A stretch of DNA of 9,530 bases from SZUA-584 sp964441275 (GCA_964441275.1 CAYTUG010000034.1:1-9530), one strand, 5' to 3'. Counted from the stretch's first letter, positions 1-7,060 are shown. Notes: a model not told the origin generated them from the letters alone. Program-made: numbers and translations.

Positions 1-77
1 CATTGTATCAGAAAGGCTTACAGGGTCTCAATTTTCATTTAACTTTACAAAACGGTGCATTGCGAAAGGAGGTAACC

Positions 78-1184
78 ATGGCAAAACGCTCCATTGATTA
101 CACGCTGCTTATTTTAACGTTCATATTGGTGCTTTTTGGTGTTATTATGGTGTTCTCCGCCAGCTATTACTATGCTGAAAACAATCCTTACGCGGGTAAT
201 GACGCTTTTTATTATTTCTGGACGCAATTAAGCGGGGCTGCGATAGGCATAGTTATATTAATATTTGCAATATTTTTTGACTACAACCGGTATAAAAAAC
301 TGCGCTATATAATTTTAGCCATTGGGTTTTTGCTTATGGTGCTTGTTTTCGTGCCCGGCATAGGAATAATCCGCAACGGTTCAAGACGCTGGGTTAATTT
401 GCGCATCATAGACATACAATCAATCGAAGTATTAAAGTTTGCTATCATAATTTTTATGGCGGGCAGCATAGCCAACAACCAAAACAGGATGCACACGTTC
501 AGATACGGAATGACGCCGTATTTAATATTGCTTCTTGCCGCCGCCGTGTTGTTATATTTTCAGCCGAATTTTAGCGCCGTGATTACCTTGGCACTGCTTA
601 TGTTTGTTATGATGCTGATAGGGGGCGCTAACCTGTGGCACTTTCTGTTGATGGGCGCAATAGGCATAGGCGCGGGCGCAATTGCCATGATAAGCACCGA
701 ATATCGAATGGACAGAATATTCGCATATATGGACCCGTGGAAATACGCATCGGATAAAGGGTATCAGCTTATACAGTCGCTCTACTCAATTGGCTCAGGC
801 GGTTTCTTCGGGTTGGGTTTGGGCAACTCGCGCCAAAAATACCTGTTTCTGCCTTACGGGGAGTCGGACTGCATATTTGCAATAATAGTTGAAGAGCTTG
901 GGTTTCTTGGCGGGCTTCTCGTTATTGCCGCATTTGCTCTTTTAATATGGCGCGGGGTGCGCATCGCGCTGCGGGCGCCCAATATGTTTGGATTGATGCT
1001 TGCCTCGGGAATTACGGCGCTTATCGCTATCCAGGTGTTTGTAAACGTAGGGGTGGTAACGGGTTTAGTGCCGCCTACGGGGGTTGTTTTGCCGTTTATC
1101 AGCGCGGGGCGAACATCTCTGTTAATGTTTTTGGGCAGCATAGGGATATTGCTTAATATATCGAGGCAAACAAACAAGATTTGA
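78..1184 (+). CDS. ftsW: FtsW/SpoVE-type SEDS peptidoglycan glycosyltransferase
   Basis: Polytopic membrane protein of the SEDS family, which polymerises lipid II into glycan strands with a partner class B PBP at the division septum. The start is ATG 78, chosen because AAAGGAGGT (65-73) lies just upstream; the frame stays open further 5' but without a ribosome site. The product is 368 residues with about ten hydrophobic segments. Family landmarks visible are RRWVNL (103-108), the block GYQLIQSLYSIGSGG (228-242), LGLGNSRQKYLFLP (246-259), Asp264 in ESD followed by IFAIIVEELGFLGG, which corresponds to the conserved loop Asp of RodA/FtsW, and a C-terminal LPFISAGRTSLL (338-349). The usual SYGG/SYGGTS motif there reads SAGRTS. 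FtsW is preferred over RodA because of the murA-ftsQ-ftsA-ftsZ neighbours; SpoVE cannot be excluded, since the two are close homologues. A hairpin follows the stop codon. Confidence 0.93.
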   Translation: MAKRSIDYTLLILTFILVLFGVIMVFSASYYYAENNPYAGNDAFYYFWTQLSGAAIGIVILIFAIFFDYNRYKKLRYIILAIGFLLMVLVFVPGIGIIRNGSRRWVNLRIIDIQSIEVLKFAIIIFMAGSIANNQNRMHTFRYGMTPYLILLLAAAVLLYFQPNFSAVITLALLMFVMMLIGGANLWHFLLMGAIGIGAGAIAMISTEYRMDRIFAYMDPWKYASDKGYQLIQSLYSIGSGGFFGLGLGNSRQKYLFLPYGESDCIFAIIVEELGFLGGLLVIAAFALLIWRGVRIALRAPNMFGLMLASGITALIAIQVFVNVGVVTGLVPPTGVVLPFISAGRTSLLMFLGSIGILLNISRQTNKI

Positions 1185-1192
1185 ACGCTGAT

Positions 1193-1226
1193 AATCAGTA
1201 AAAATCTTTTTGTTTACTGATTTTTT
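1193..1226 (+). terminator. Rho-independent terminator candidate after ftsW
   Basis: A perfect 10-bp stem, AATCAGTAAA (1193-1202) with TTTACTGATT (1213-1222), closes a 10-base loop and runs straight into further Ts (to 1226), nine bases after the ftsW stop. The stem is AT-rich with few G-C pairs, so termination may be partial. It separates ftsW from murA, which are often cotranscribed in related clusters. Confidence 0.6.
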
Positions 1227-1230
1227 AAAT

Positions 1231-1303
1231 TTAACAATGCGCACAAACGGCGTTTAAATACAGGTAATGTGAAAAGCACAACCCGCCTAATACTGCATAT
1301 TAT
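1231..1303 (+). promoter_or_regulatory. Weak promoter candidates upstream of murA
   Basis: The gap between the ftsW hairpin and murA has no gene. Two weak sigma-A-like options are visible: TTAACA (1231-1236) with TAAATA (1255-1260) at 18-base spacing, and a good -10 TATTAT (1298-1303) without a convincing -35. A promoter is expected because a terminator-like hairpin precedes the gene, but neither match is strong. Confidence 0.25.
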
Positions 1304-1337
1304 AAATATGTAAGAGTAGATATGCGGGGAGGCCGAG

Positions 1338-2591
1338 ATGGCAAAACTAATAATCAACGGCGGCGCAAGCCTTAACGGAGAGGTAGAAGTGCAAGGCGCC
1401 AAAAATGTTGCTCTGCCTATTTTTGCCGCGGCATTACTTACGCAGGAACCGGTGATCGTATACAACTGGCCGGCCATTACGGACGTATATAATATGCTCT
1501 CGATTTTAGAGCACATTGGAGCATCGGTAGTATTTGAAAAAGACAGGCTTTTGATAGACACAAGACACGCGCAAAGATGGGAAATGCCCGATAAGTTAGC
1601 TAAAGAGATACGCTCATCAATATTTATGATGGGCCCTATTATGGCACGTTTTAGGATGGCGAGATTTACTTACCCGGGCGGTTGTGAAATTGGCAGCAGA
1701 CCGATAGACTTACACTTGCGGGGGCTAAAAAACTTAGGCGTAAACGTAACCGAATCCGGCGGGCACATAATGTGCGAAGGTCGAAGGCTAAAAGGCGGAG
1801 ACGTGCATCTTGATTACCCGAGCGTGGGCGCAACCGAGAATCTGATGATGGCGGCTTCGTTAGCGCCGGGCAAATCAGTAATACGCAATGCGGCGAGGGA
1901 GCCGGAAATAGCAGAGCTGCAAAAAGTGATAAACAATATGGGCGGCTGTATAAAGGGTGCGGGAAGCAGCACAATTTTTGTTGAAGGCAAAAGCAGTTTA
2001 GGGGGTTTTACGTATACATGTATGCCTGATAGAATAGTGGCAGGCACATTTATGGTTGCCGCAGTGGTAACGGGCGGCTGCATTACGCTTAAAAAGGTTG
2101 TTCCCGAGCATCTTTTTGCAATATCGTCAAAACTGCGGGAAGCAGGCGCAAAGATTGAAACATATGGCGATGCGCTAACTATCACAGGCCAAGGCAGGCC
2201 AAAGGAAATGCACCTGATAGAGACATGCCCATACCCGGGGTTTCCAACCGATATGCAGGCGCAGATGTGCACGGTGGCGGCGATTTCAAAAGGCACAAGC
2301 ATAATAGTCGAAAACGTGTTTGACAACAGATACAAGCATGTAAGCGAGCTGCTCAGAATGGGTGCAAATATTGTGATAAAGAACAATGTTGCGGTTATAA
2401 AAGGGGTTGAAAAGCTGCACGGCGCCAAGGTTAAAGCGCTTGATTTGCGAGGGGGCGCTGCATTAGTGTTAGCGGGGCTTTGCGCGGAAGGAAAGACAAT
2501 TGTAGACAACGCAAAAATAATCGACAGGGGCTACGAAACGCTGGAGTCTGAGCTGACTTTGTTAGGGGCGGACATAACAAGAGAGGAATAG
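1338..2591 (+). CDS. murA: UDP-N-acetylglucosamine 1-carboxyvinyltransferase MurA
   Basis: Cytoplasmic enzyme that transfers enolpyruvate from PEP to UDP-GlcNAc, the first committed step of peptidoglycan precursor synthesis and the target of fosfomycin. The ATG at 1338 follows GGGGAGG (1326-1332) at good spacing. The product has 417 residues, matching the usual ~420 of the two-domain EPSP-synthase fold. Visible active-site residues: Lys22 in GAKN, the PEP/fosfomycin-binding Cys116 in PGGCEIGSRP with Arg121, Asp305 in GFPTDMQAQ, Asp369-Arg371 in DLRGG, and Arg397 in DRGYE. The loop carries Cys rather than the Asp of naturally fosfomycin-resistant forms. The 3' end (GAGAGGAA, 2581-2588) also serves as the ribosome site of the next gene, so the two are probably translated from one message. 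Some Bacillota have two paralogues (murAA, murAB); which one this is cannot be decided here. Confidence 0.97.
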   Translation: MAKLIINGGASLNGEVEVQGAKNVALPIFAAALLTQEPVIVYNWPAITDVYNMLSILEHIGASVVFEKDRLLIDTRHAQRWEMPDKLAKEIRSSIFMMGPIMARFRMARFTYPGGCEIGSRPIDLHLRGLKNLGVNVTESGGHIMCEGRRLKGGDVHLDYPSVGATENLMMAASLAPGKSVIRNAAREPEIAELQKVINNMGGCIKGAGSSTIFVEGKSSLGGFTYTCMPDRIVAGTFMVAAVVTGGCITLKKVVPEHLFAISSKLREAGAKIETYGDALTITGQGRPKEMHLIETCPYPGFPTDMQAQMCTVAAISKGTSIIVENVFDNRYKHVSELLRMGANIVIKNNVAVIKGVEKLHGAKVKALDLRGGAALVLAGLCAEGKTIVDNAKIIDRGYETLESELTLLGADITREE

Positions 2592-2594
2592 CTA

Positions 2595-3302
2595 TTGGGT
2601 AAAAAGGTACTAAAAATTATAACGGCGCTTGTGGTGTTAGGCGCGGCGGCCTTCGCCGTTTTAGAAACTTTGAAAATCAGAGAGATATCCGTAACAGGGT
2701 GCTCAACAAAAGATCCGCAAAAAATTGCGGCGGAATCGGGGCTTACGCTTGGGACAAGCATTTTTTTGATAGATAAGCAAAAAGTACATGAAAACCTTGA
2801 GCAAGATCCGTTTGTAAAACCGCTGTCCGTGCAGGTTGAGCTGCCCGATAAGGTGGTAATAAATATAGATGAAAGAAAAAGAGCGGCATATATAGAAAAA
2901 GAGGGTGCGTTTTTGGTAATCGATAAAGAAGGTTGGCTGCTTGAAGTTATTGCGGCGCCCGAAACGATTGATTATCCTGTTATACTTGGAATGACGCCGG
3001 ATGCAGCTAATGTGGGTAAAAGGCTGAGCACTTCGGACAGCTTCAAACTTGACGTTTTATCGCGGGTTATTGGCTCGGTAGAAGAGAACGGGTTGGATGC
3101 CGTTAGCATAGATGTTTCACTTGCCGCAAGCATAGCTGTAAGTTTGCGAAGCGGAATGAGAATTGAACTTGGGGATGATACTCGGCTTGAACAAAAGATG
3201 CAATGGATAAAAGCATCGCTTGCGGCGTTAAAACAAAACGAAATAGAGGAGGGAATACTTGATGTGAGCACTGTAAAATATGCTTATCATCGGGTAAAAT
3301 GA
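2595..3302 (+). CDS. ftsQ: Cell division protein FtsQ/DivIB
   Basis: Bitopic divisome protein that, with FtsL and FtsB/DivIC, links early division proteins to septal wall synthesis. It starts at TTG 2595, three bases after the murA stop, with GAGAGGAA (2581-2588) as ribosome site inside murA. The product has 235 residues: a basic N-terminus (MGKKVLK), one membrane helix (about 8-25), then a POTRA domain (about 28-94: IREISVTGCSTKDPQKIA through PFVKPLSVQVELPDKVVINIDERK). After that comes the FtsQ/DivIB beta domain (ERKRAAYIEKEGAFLVIDKEGWLLEV and beyond). The segment from PFVK to INIDERK is the characteristic end of the POTRA domain in this family. Length is on the short side for DivIB (about 230-290). 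Position after murA and before ftsA supports the call. The name divIB is equally valid for Bacillota. Confidence 0.88.
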   Translation: MGKKVLKIITALVVLGAAAFAVLETLKIREISVTGCSTKDPQKIAAESGLTLGTSIFLIDKQKVHENLEQDPFVKPLSVQVELPDKVVINIDERKRAAYIEKEGAFLVIDKEGWLLEVIAAPETIDYPVILGMTPDAANVGKRLSTSDSFKLDVLSRVIGSVEENGLDAVSIDVSLAASIAVSLRSGMRIELGDDTRLEQKMQWIKASLAALKQNEIEEGILDVSTVKYAYHRVK

Positions 3303-3312
3303 TTTAAAATTA

Positions 3313-3340
3313 TTGTCATTCATTTCAAATCTGTTATTAT
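3313..3340 (+). promoter_or_regulatory. Extended -10 sigma-A-type promoter for ftsA-ftsZ
   Basis: TTGTCA (3313-3318) and TATTAT (3335-3340) are separated by 16 bases, each one mismatch from consensus. TGT at 3332-3334 gives the TGn of an extended -10. It lies in the 91-base gap between ftsQ and ftsA. No stem-loop terminator is obvious between ftsQ and this site, so readthrough from murA-ftsQ plus a local promoter is the likely arrangement. Confidence 0.65.
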
Positions 3341-3393
3341 AGATGTAACGGCATATTGCTTTTACTTGAAATTAAGGGGAAACTCTGCGAGCT

Positions 3394-4575
3394 ATGAGAA
3401 ACGTAACCGCAGCTATTGAGCTTGGAACGTCTAAGGTGATATGCGCCGTAGGACGAAAACGCTCTGCAGGGCGCTTTGAAGTGCTTGGTTCGGGCGAGGC
3501 GAAATATGAGGGCATAAAGAACGGTCAGTGGCTAAACCCCTCAAATGTTGAGGACGCGGTTGCAAAAGCGGTTTTATTTGCGGAAAAAAGGGCGCGGAAA
3601 AGGATAAAAGAAGCGTTTGTGGGCGTACCCGGAACTTTTTGCAAAGTGGTGTGCCAGGAAGGCTGCGTGCCGGTGGATACCGGGCAGGTCACTGATATGC
3701 ACATAAAGATGCTTATGGAAAACGCTGAAAGCGATTATGATCGCAGCCGGTATTGTGTTATAAACAGCACGCCCGTGTACTTTGCTTTAGAGGATGGCAA
3801 TTATTATATAGACGCCTTAGGAGAAATAACAACGCAGCTTTTCGGTATGGTGTCTATGGTTTTTGCCAAAAACGAATACATAGAGGATATTACTCAAGTT
3901 ATGAGTTCGTTAAACATTAAGGTGAATGCGTTCGTGCCCGATGTTTTGGCGGAGAGCATGTTCCTTGTGCCTGTTGCCGAACGTGACAGCAGCGCAGTGC
4001 TTTTAAATATCGGATATTATGATACAAATGTTACTGTTGTCTATGGCGATGCAATTGTATATAATAAGACGATACACTCAGGCGGAATGCACATAGCCAA
4101 CGATTTGGCGTTAGTGCTTAACATGTCGACGGACATGGCGGAACAGATAAAAAAGAGGTATTCTTTTGGGCTTGAAAGCTCCGGTGCGAAGCTTTATGAT
4201 TACGCTAAACAAAAATCGGGCAAGTTAGAGCGGTTTGCGCATTCGTTGGTGTCGGAGATTATCGATGCGCGCGTTGAACATCTTTGCATGCTAATATGCG
4301 CCGCTTTAGAGCAAAGCCCGTTGCCCGTAGCAAGAAGGCCGAGGGTGTTTCTTTCGGGCGGAGGGCTGTCAATGATCAAGGGCGCCAAACAAATGCTGCA
4401 GAAGCATTTAAAAAGACAAGTTCGCATACCGCGAATCGATGCTCCCCAGCTTTCGATGCCTAACTACTATACAGCTTTGGCGCTTCTCGATTATGTGTTT
4501 GACGCGCGAACCCAAACATACGCGGACGCTAATATTGCGGTTGGCGGGCGGTTCATTCAAAGAAGTTTTAACTAG
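3394..4575 (+). CDS. ftsA: Divergent cell division protein FtsA
   Basis: Actin/Hsp70-fold protein expected to tether FtsZ filaments to the membrane and recruit later divisome proteins. The product has 393 residues; FtsA is usually 400-440. Phosphate-1 motif AAIELGTSK (6-14), an SHS2-like subdomain region (about 85-165) and adenosine motif VFLSGGGLSMIKGA (318-331) are recognisable. The phosphate-2 segment, normally DIGGGTTDIAV, reads LNIGYYDTNVTVV (204-216), losing the leading Asp and the glycine pair. HSGGMHIANDLA (228-239) after it matches the family. The C-terminus ends GGRFIQRSFN without the long linker and amphipathic helix typical of FtsA. AAGGGG (3374-3379) is about 14 bases from ATG 3394, unusually far for a ribosome site. 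An in-frame CTG at 3385 is better spaced, but ATG gives the expected N-terminus. The gene sits 24 bases before ftsZ, which supports FtsA over other actin-like proteins. Confidence 0.85.
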   Translation: MRNVTAAIELGTSKVICAVGRKRSAGRFEVLGSGEAKYEGIKNGQWLNPSNVEDAVAKAVLFAEKRARKRIKEAFVGVPGTFCKVVCQEGCVPVDTGQVTDMHIKMLMENAESDYDRSRYCVINSTPVYFALEDGNYYIDALGEITTQLFGMVSMVFAKNEYIEDITQVMSSLNIKVNAFVPDVLAESMFLVPVAERDSSAVLLNIGYYDTNVTVVYGDAIVYNKTIHSGGMHIANDLALVLNMSTDMAEQIKKRYSFGLESSGAKLYDYAKQKSGKLERFAHSLVSEIIDARVEHLCMLICAALEQSPLPVARRPRVFLSGGGLSMIKGAKQMLQKHLKRQVRIPRIDAPQLSMPNYYTALALLDYVFDARTQTYADANIAVGGRFIQRSFN

Positions 4576-4599
4576 TGTTTTGCATAAAAGGGGGTAATT

Positions 4600-5733
4600 A
4601 TGCCACTGGAAATTGATATAGGACAGGATAGTATAGCGAAAATAAAGGTTATTGGTGTGGGCGGCGCAGGCAACAATGCTGTTAATCGTATGATTGACCA
4701 TGGCATTAACGGCGCCGAATTTTATTCCGTTAACACCGATAAGCAGGCACTGTTGCTGTCCAAGGCAAAAAACAGAATACAAATAGGAGAAAAACTAACC
4801 TGCGGATTGGGCGTAGGGGGGGATCCCGATGTTGGAAAACGCGCGGCGGAAGAGAGCATAGAAGAGCTTGATTCAATTATCGAGGGCGCTAACCTTATAT
4901 ATATTGCGGCCGGTTTAGGCGGGGGAACAGGCACGGGTGCCGCGCCCGTAATTGCTGAAATTGCGCGCCAGAAAAACATTCTTACAGTAGCTGTGGTCAC
5001 TATGCCTTTTATGTTTGAAGGAGGGCAGCGGCTTACGCGTGCAAGGGAAGGGCACGAGATATTGGAATCTTCTGTGGACAGCATAATAACCATACCCAAC
5101 GATAAGCTGCTTCAGGTTATAGGCAAAGGCACTTCTATGCTCGAGGCGTTTAGGGTTGCGGACGATGTGTTGCGGCAGGGCATTCAGGGCATAACCGATC
5201 TTATAGTTAAGCCCGCGTTGGTAAACCTTGACTTTGCGGATGTAAGAACCGTATTGATGGAACGCGGCGTGGCGCACATGGGAATAGGCGTAGGGTATGG
5301 CGACAACAAAACTATGGACGCCGCCAAACAGGCTATTCAAAGCCCTCTGTTAGAAACAAGCATAGAGGGCGCAAGGGGAATACTCTACAATGTCACGGGA
5401 GATCCCACTATGAGCTTGCTCGAAATTGAAGAAGCGGCAAACCTTATACGCCAGGCTGCAGACCCTAACGCAAACATATTCTTCGGCGCCGATACCGACG
5501 ATAACCTTGAAGACGAAGTGCGGATAACGGTTATAGCAACCGGGTTTGACGGGGATAGGCCCCGGATTGAAACGGCGGTAAAAGAGGAGATAAAGTTTGA
5601 CAGAATGCCCGAAGAAGATGATGATTTTGTACCCGTTATGCCTGAAAAACAAAGGCACTTAGGTTTTGCGGATTTGAACAGCGAGCTTGACATACCTCCG
5701 TTTTTGCGGCGCAAACGGATAAAAAAGGATTAA
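4600..5733 (+). CDS. ftsZ: Cell division GTPase FtsZ
   Basis: Tubulin homologue that polymerises with GTP into the Z-ring at midcell. ATG 4600 has AAAGGGGGT (4587-4595) immediately upstream. The product is 377 residues. Visible elements: VIGVGGAGNNAVNRM (17-31), NTDKQAL (45-51), the tubulin signature GGGTGTG (107-113), PNDKLL (166-171) and the T7 catalytic-loop residues NLDFAD (209-214, Asp211 and Asp214). The core ends near VIATGF (about 314), followed by a short acidic linker with EEDDDF. The conserved C-terminal peptide DIPPFLRRKR near the end binds FtsA and other partners. The very basic tail RRKRIKKD resembles FtsZ tails with an extra electrostatic interaction patch. All GTPase residues look intact. 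It is last in the division cluster and is followed by a strong terminator. Confidence 0.98.
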   Translation: MPLEIDIGQDSIAKIKVIGVGGAGNNAVNRMIDHGINGAEFYSVNTDKQALLLSKAKNRIQIGEKLTCGLGVGGDPDVGKRAAEESIEELDSIIEGANLIYIAAGLGGGTGTGAAPVIAEIARQKNILTVAVVTMPFMFEGGQRLTRAREGHEILESSVDSIITIPNDKLLQVIGKGTSMLEAFRVADDVLRQGIQGITDLIVKPALVNLDFADVRTVLMERGVAHMGIGVGYGDNKTMDAAKQAIQSPLLETSIEGARGILYNVTGDPTMSLLEIEEAANLIRQAADPNANIFFGADTDDNLEDEVRITVIATGFDGDRPRIETAVKEEIKFDRMPEEDDDFVPVMPEKQRHLGFADLNSELDIPPFLRRKRIKKD

Positions 5734-5747
5734 CCCGGTAGAGAGCC

Positions 5748-5780
5748 AAACCCTCCGCATGTCGGTGGGTTTTTTATTTT
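5748..5780 (+). terminator. Rho-independent terminator after ftsZ
   Basis: AACCCTCCG (5749-5757) pairs with CGGTGGGTT (5763-5771) with one T-T mismatch around a CATGT loop, and the outer A5748 pairs with T5772. T-rich sequence continues to 5780. It lies 15 bases after the ftsZ stop and marks the end of the division operon. Confidence 0.85.
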
Positions 5781-5819
5781 TGGGCTTTAGCCTGTTGAGC
5801 ATGAAGCGAGTTTCTCGGA

Positions 5820-5845
5820 TGTAGGTTGTACAATGATATGTAACA
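5820..5845 (+). repeat. Left terminal inverted repeat of the IS
   Basis: This 26-base end matches the complement of 6850-6875 at 20 of 26 positions; shared blocks include GTTGT and AATGAT. TATAAA (5852-5857) just inside is a possible transposase -10, with TTGTAC (5826-5831) in the repeat as a poor -35. Confidence 0.75.
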
Positions 5846-5866
5846 GTGGAGTATAAAAAATAAGCA

Positions 5867-5931
5867 AGGATTCCTCCAATCTGATAAAGTTGTAATTGCA
5901 AAAAAGCAACAGTCAGAAAGGAAGGAATCCT
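5867..5931 (+). promoter_or_regulatory. Inverted repeat that can mask the transposase ribosome site
   Basis: AGGATTCCT (5867-5875) is perfectly complementary to AGGAATCCT (5923-5931), with a 47-base loop. The 3' arm covers part of the purine-rich ribosome site (AAGGAAGGA, 5918-5926) just before ATG 5935. In an mRNA entering the element from outside, this pairing would hide the site. That is a known way for insertion sequences to damp expression from external transcription; its use here is inference. Confidence 0.45.
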
Positions 5932-5934
5932 CGC

Positions 5935-6879
5935 ATGAAAACTATACGGCAGAAAGCGTTCTTTCGTCAACGGGTAATAAGGGAAATAGAGAAAGGCAGA
6001 GCAGTAGCGGCAACGGCAATACGTTATCAGATATGCCGGACCAGCATCTATCGCTGGCTGAAACGATATGACGGAACGGTCGAATCGTTGTATGAAAGGA
6101 GCCATCGGCCAAAGTACCATCCAAACCAGCATACAGCTGAGGAACTGCGGTTGATCAAGCGAGTGTGGAGCCATAACAAAGGCTTAGATCTTGTATGTCT
6201 GCACATGGCAGATAAGCATAGATATGCAAGGAGCGCCAGTTCGCTCAACAGGATGATGAGAAAACTTGGGATCGGGAGGAAGAAACAGCGGAAGAAAAGG
6301 CATGTACCAAAGCCGTATGAAACGCCCCAAGTGACCGGAGAATGTATCCAAATAGACGTGAAGTACGTGCCAAGGAACTGCCTGGTAGGAGGTATGCCAC
6401 AGTTGTATCAGTACACAGCAGTAGACGAATGCACGCGAATAAGATGCAGAATGATCTTTGAGGAATTAAGTAACTGGAATTCAGTAAAGTTTTTACATCA
6501 TGTCAGAAAGAAGTTCCCGTTTGATATCCAATGTGTGCAAACGGATAATGGCACCGAGTTTACAAATGCGTTCTCCAATTCCCCAACTCTTACGGCATTT
6601 GAGCAGTATTTGAAAAAGGAGAAGATACAGCATAAAAGAATACGCGTGGCAACGCCAAGACATAACGGCAAGGTAGAGCGCGTACACCGGATGGACAGCG
6701 AAAGATTTTATGCAACCAGAACATTCTATTCGGTGAAAGATGCAAACGAGCAGCTGCAGCGCTACCAGAGATGGGATAACAACTTCCCGTTACTGGTTTT
6801 AGGGCGAAAATTACCCCTCCAGTACTATGAGGGAGAACTTTGCCGAAAGTGTAACAGATCATTTGACAACGTAGAATGA
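5935..6879 (+). CDS. IS481-like DDE transposase
   Basis: Catalyses excision and insertion of the surrounding element. ATG 5935 was chosen over a TTG at 5896 because AAGGAAGGA (5918-5926) lies directly upstream of it. The product has 314 residues: an N-terminal helix-turn-helix (about 20-45, with RTSIYRWLKRY), a basic linker (KKQRKKRH, 117-123) and an rve/RNase H-like catalytic core. The core shows CIQIDVKYVP (Asp141), CVQTDNGTEF (Asp204) and PRHNGKVERVHR (Glu249), so the DDE triad is complete. HRMDSERFY after it is typical of this IS481/IS3-like group. The codons for the last residues overlap the right terminal inverted repeat and the stop codon is formed just beyond it. A single ORF without frameshift favours IS481 over typical two-ORF IS3 elements. 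The assignment is from memory of the family. Confidence 0.88.
   Translation: MKTIRQKAFFRQRVIREIEKGRAVAATAIRYQICRTSIYRWLKRYDGTVESLYERSHRPKYHPNQHTAEELRLIKRVWSHNKGLDLVCLHMADKHRYARSASSLNRMMRKLGIGRKKQRKKRHVPKPYETPQVTGECIQIDVKYVPRNCLVGGMPQLYQYTAVDECTRIRCRMIFEELSNWNSVKFLHHVRKKFPFDIQCVQTDNGTEFTNAFSNSPTLTAFEQYLKKEKIQHKRIRVATPRHNGKVERVHRMDSERFYATRTFYSVKDANEQLQRYQRWDNNFPLLVLGRKLPLQYYEGELCRKCNRSFDNVE
6850..6875 (+). repeat. Right terminal inverted repeat of the IS
   Basis: The complement of this 26-base segment pairs with the left end at 5820-5845 with six mismatches. It lies entirely within the transposase reading frame, encoding its last residues. Confidence 0.75.
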
Positions 6880-6880
6880 A

Positions 6881-6932
6881 GCTTGAACCCGCCTTGACTG
6901 CCTATCCAATCTGAGCTAAAATGGGTTCAAGC
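6881..6932 (+). repeat. Perfect 10-bp inverted repeat beside the IS right end
   Basis: GCTTGAACCC (6881-6890) and GGGTTCAAGC (6923-6932) are perfectly complementary across a 32-base loop. There is no T-run after the second arm, so it is not a standard terminator for the transposase. It begins five bases beyond the IS right repeat. It could be a structured transcript end, a protein site or part of the pre-insertion target; the sequence does not decide. Confidence 0.5.
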
Positions 6933-7060
6933 AATCAATGAGCTATTTATGAAACTAGTTCCCCTAATATTACTAAAAATATATCTTTTGAAGTATACGT
7001 TGTAAAAAACTTCGCGCAAAAAATGATATATCTATTTAATAACTTATGGAGGTAATTATT

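Larger units (their letters stand above)
5820..6875 (+). mobile_element. IS481-like insertion sequence, about 1.06 kb
   Basis: One DDE transposase gene is flanked by imperfect 26-bp terminal inverted repeats: 5820-5845, beginning TGTAGGTTGT, and 6850-6875, whose complement begins TCTACGTTGT. They match at 20 of 26 positions by my alignment. The right repeat lies inside the 3' end of the transposase, whose stop (6877-6879) falls just outside the repeat. No immediate target-site duplication is obvious. A 7-base direct repeat, ATGAAGC, occurs at 6876-6882, directly abutting the right end, and at 5801-5807, 12 bases outside the left repeat, so the true left end may be 5808 instead. The element sits in the intergenic space after the ftsZ terminator and interrupts no visible gene. 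It looks intact. Confidence 0.8.

Noticed and set aside
1..77. Tail of an upstream gene such as murD before ftsW
   Set aside because: Frame 1 stops at 40-42 and frame 2 at 102-104, but neither translated end resembles the MurD or MraY C-terminus, so the fragment cannot be assigned.
1814..2509. 231-codon open frame on the minus strand within murA
   Set aside because: murA is complete with all catalytic residues in the other frame; the antisense product has no recognisable motif and is a shadow of it.
6881..6932. tRNA-like look on the minus strand (TTAGCTCAG D-arm-like text and GGGTTCAAGC T-arm-like text)
   Set aside because: There is no room for an anticodon arm, the T-stem does not pair (GCGGG opposite TTCAT) and there is no acceptor stem, so the resemblance is not a tRNA gene.
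7046..7060. ATG 7046 as the start of the small membrane protein
   Set aside because: Its codons contain the GGAGGT ribosome site that serves ATG 7061, and it has no ribosome site of its own.
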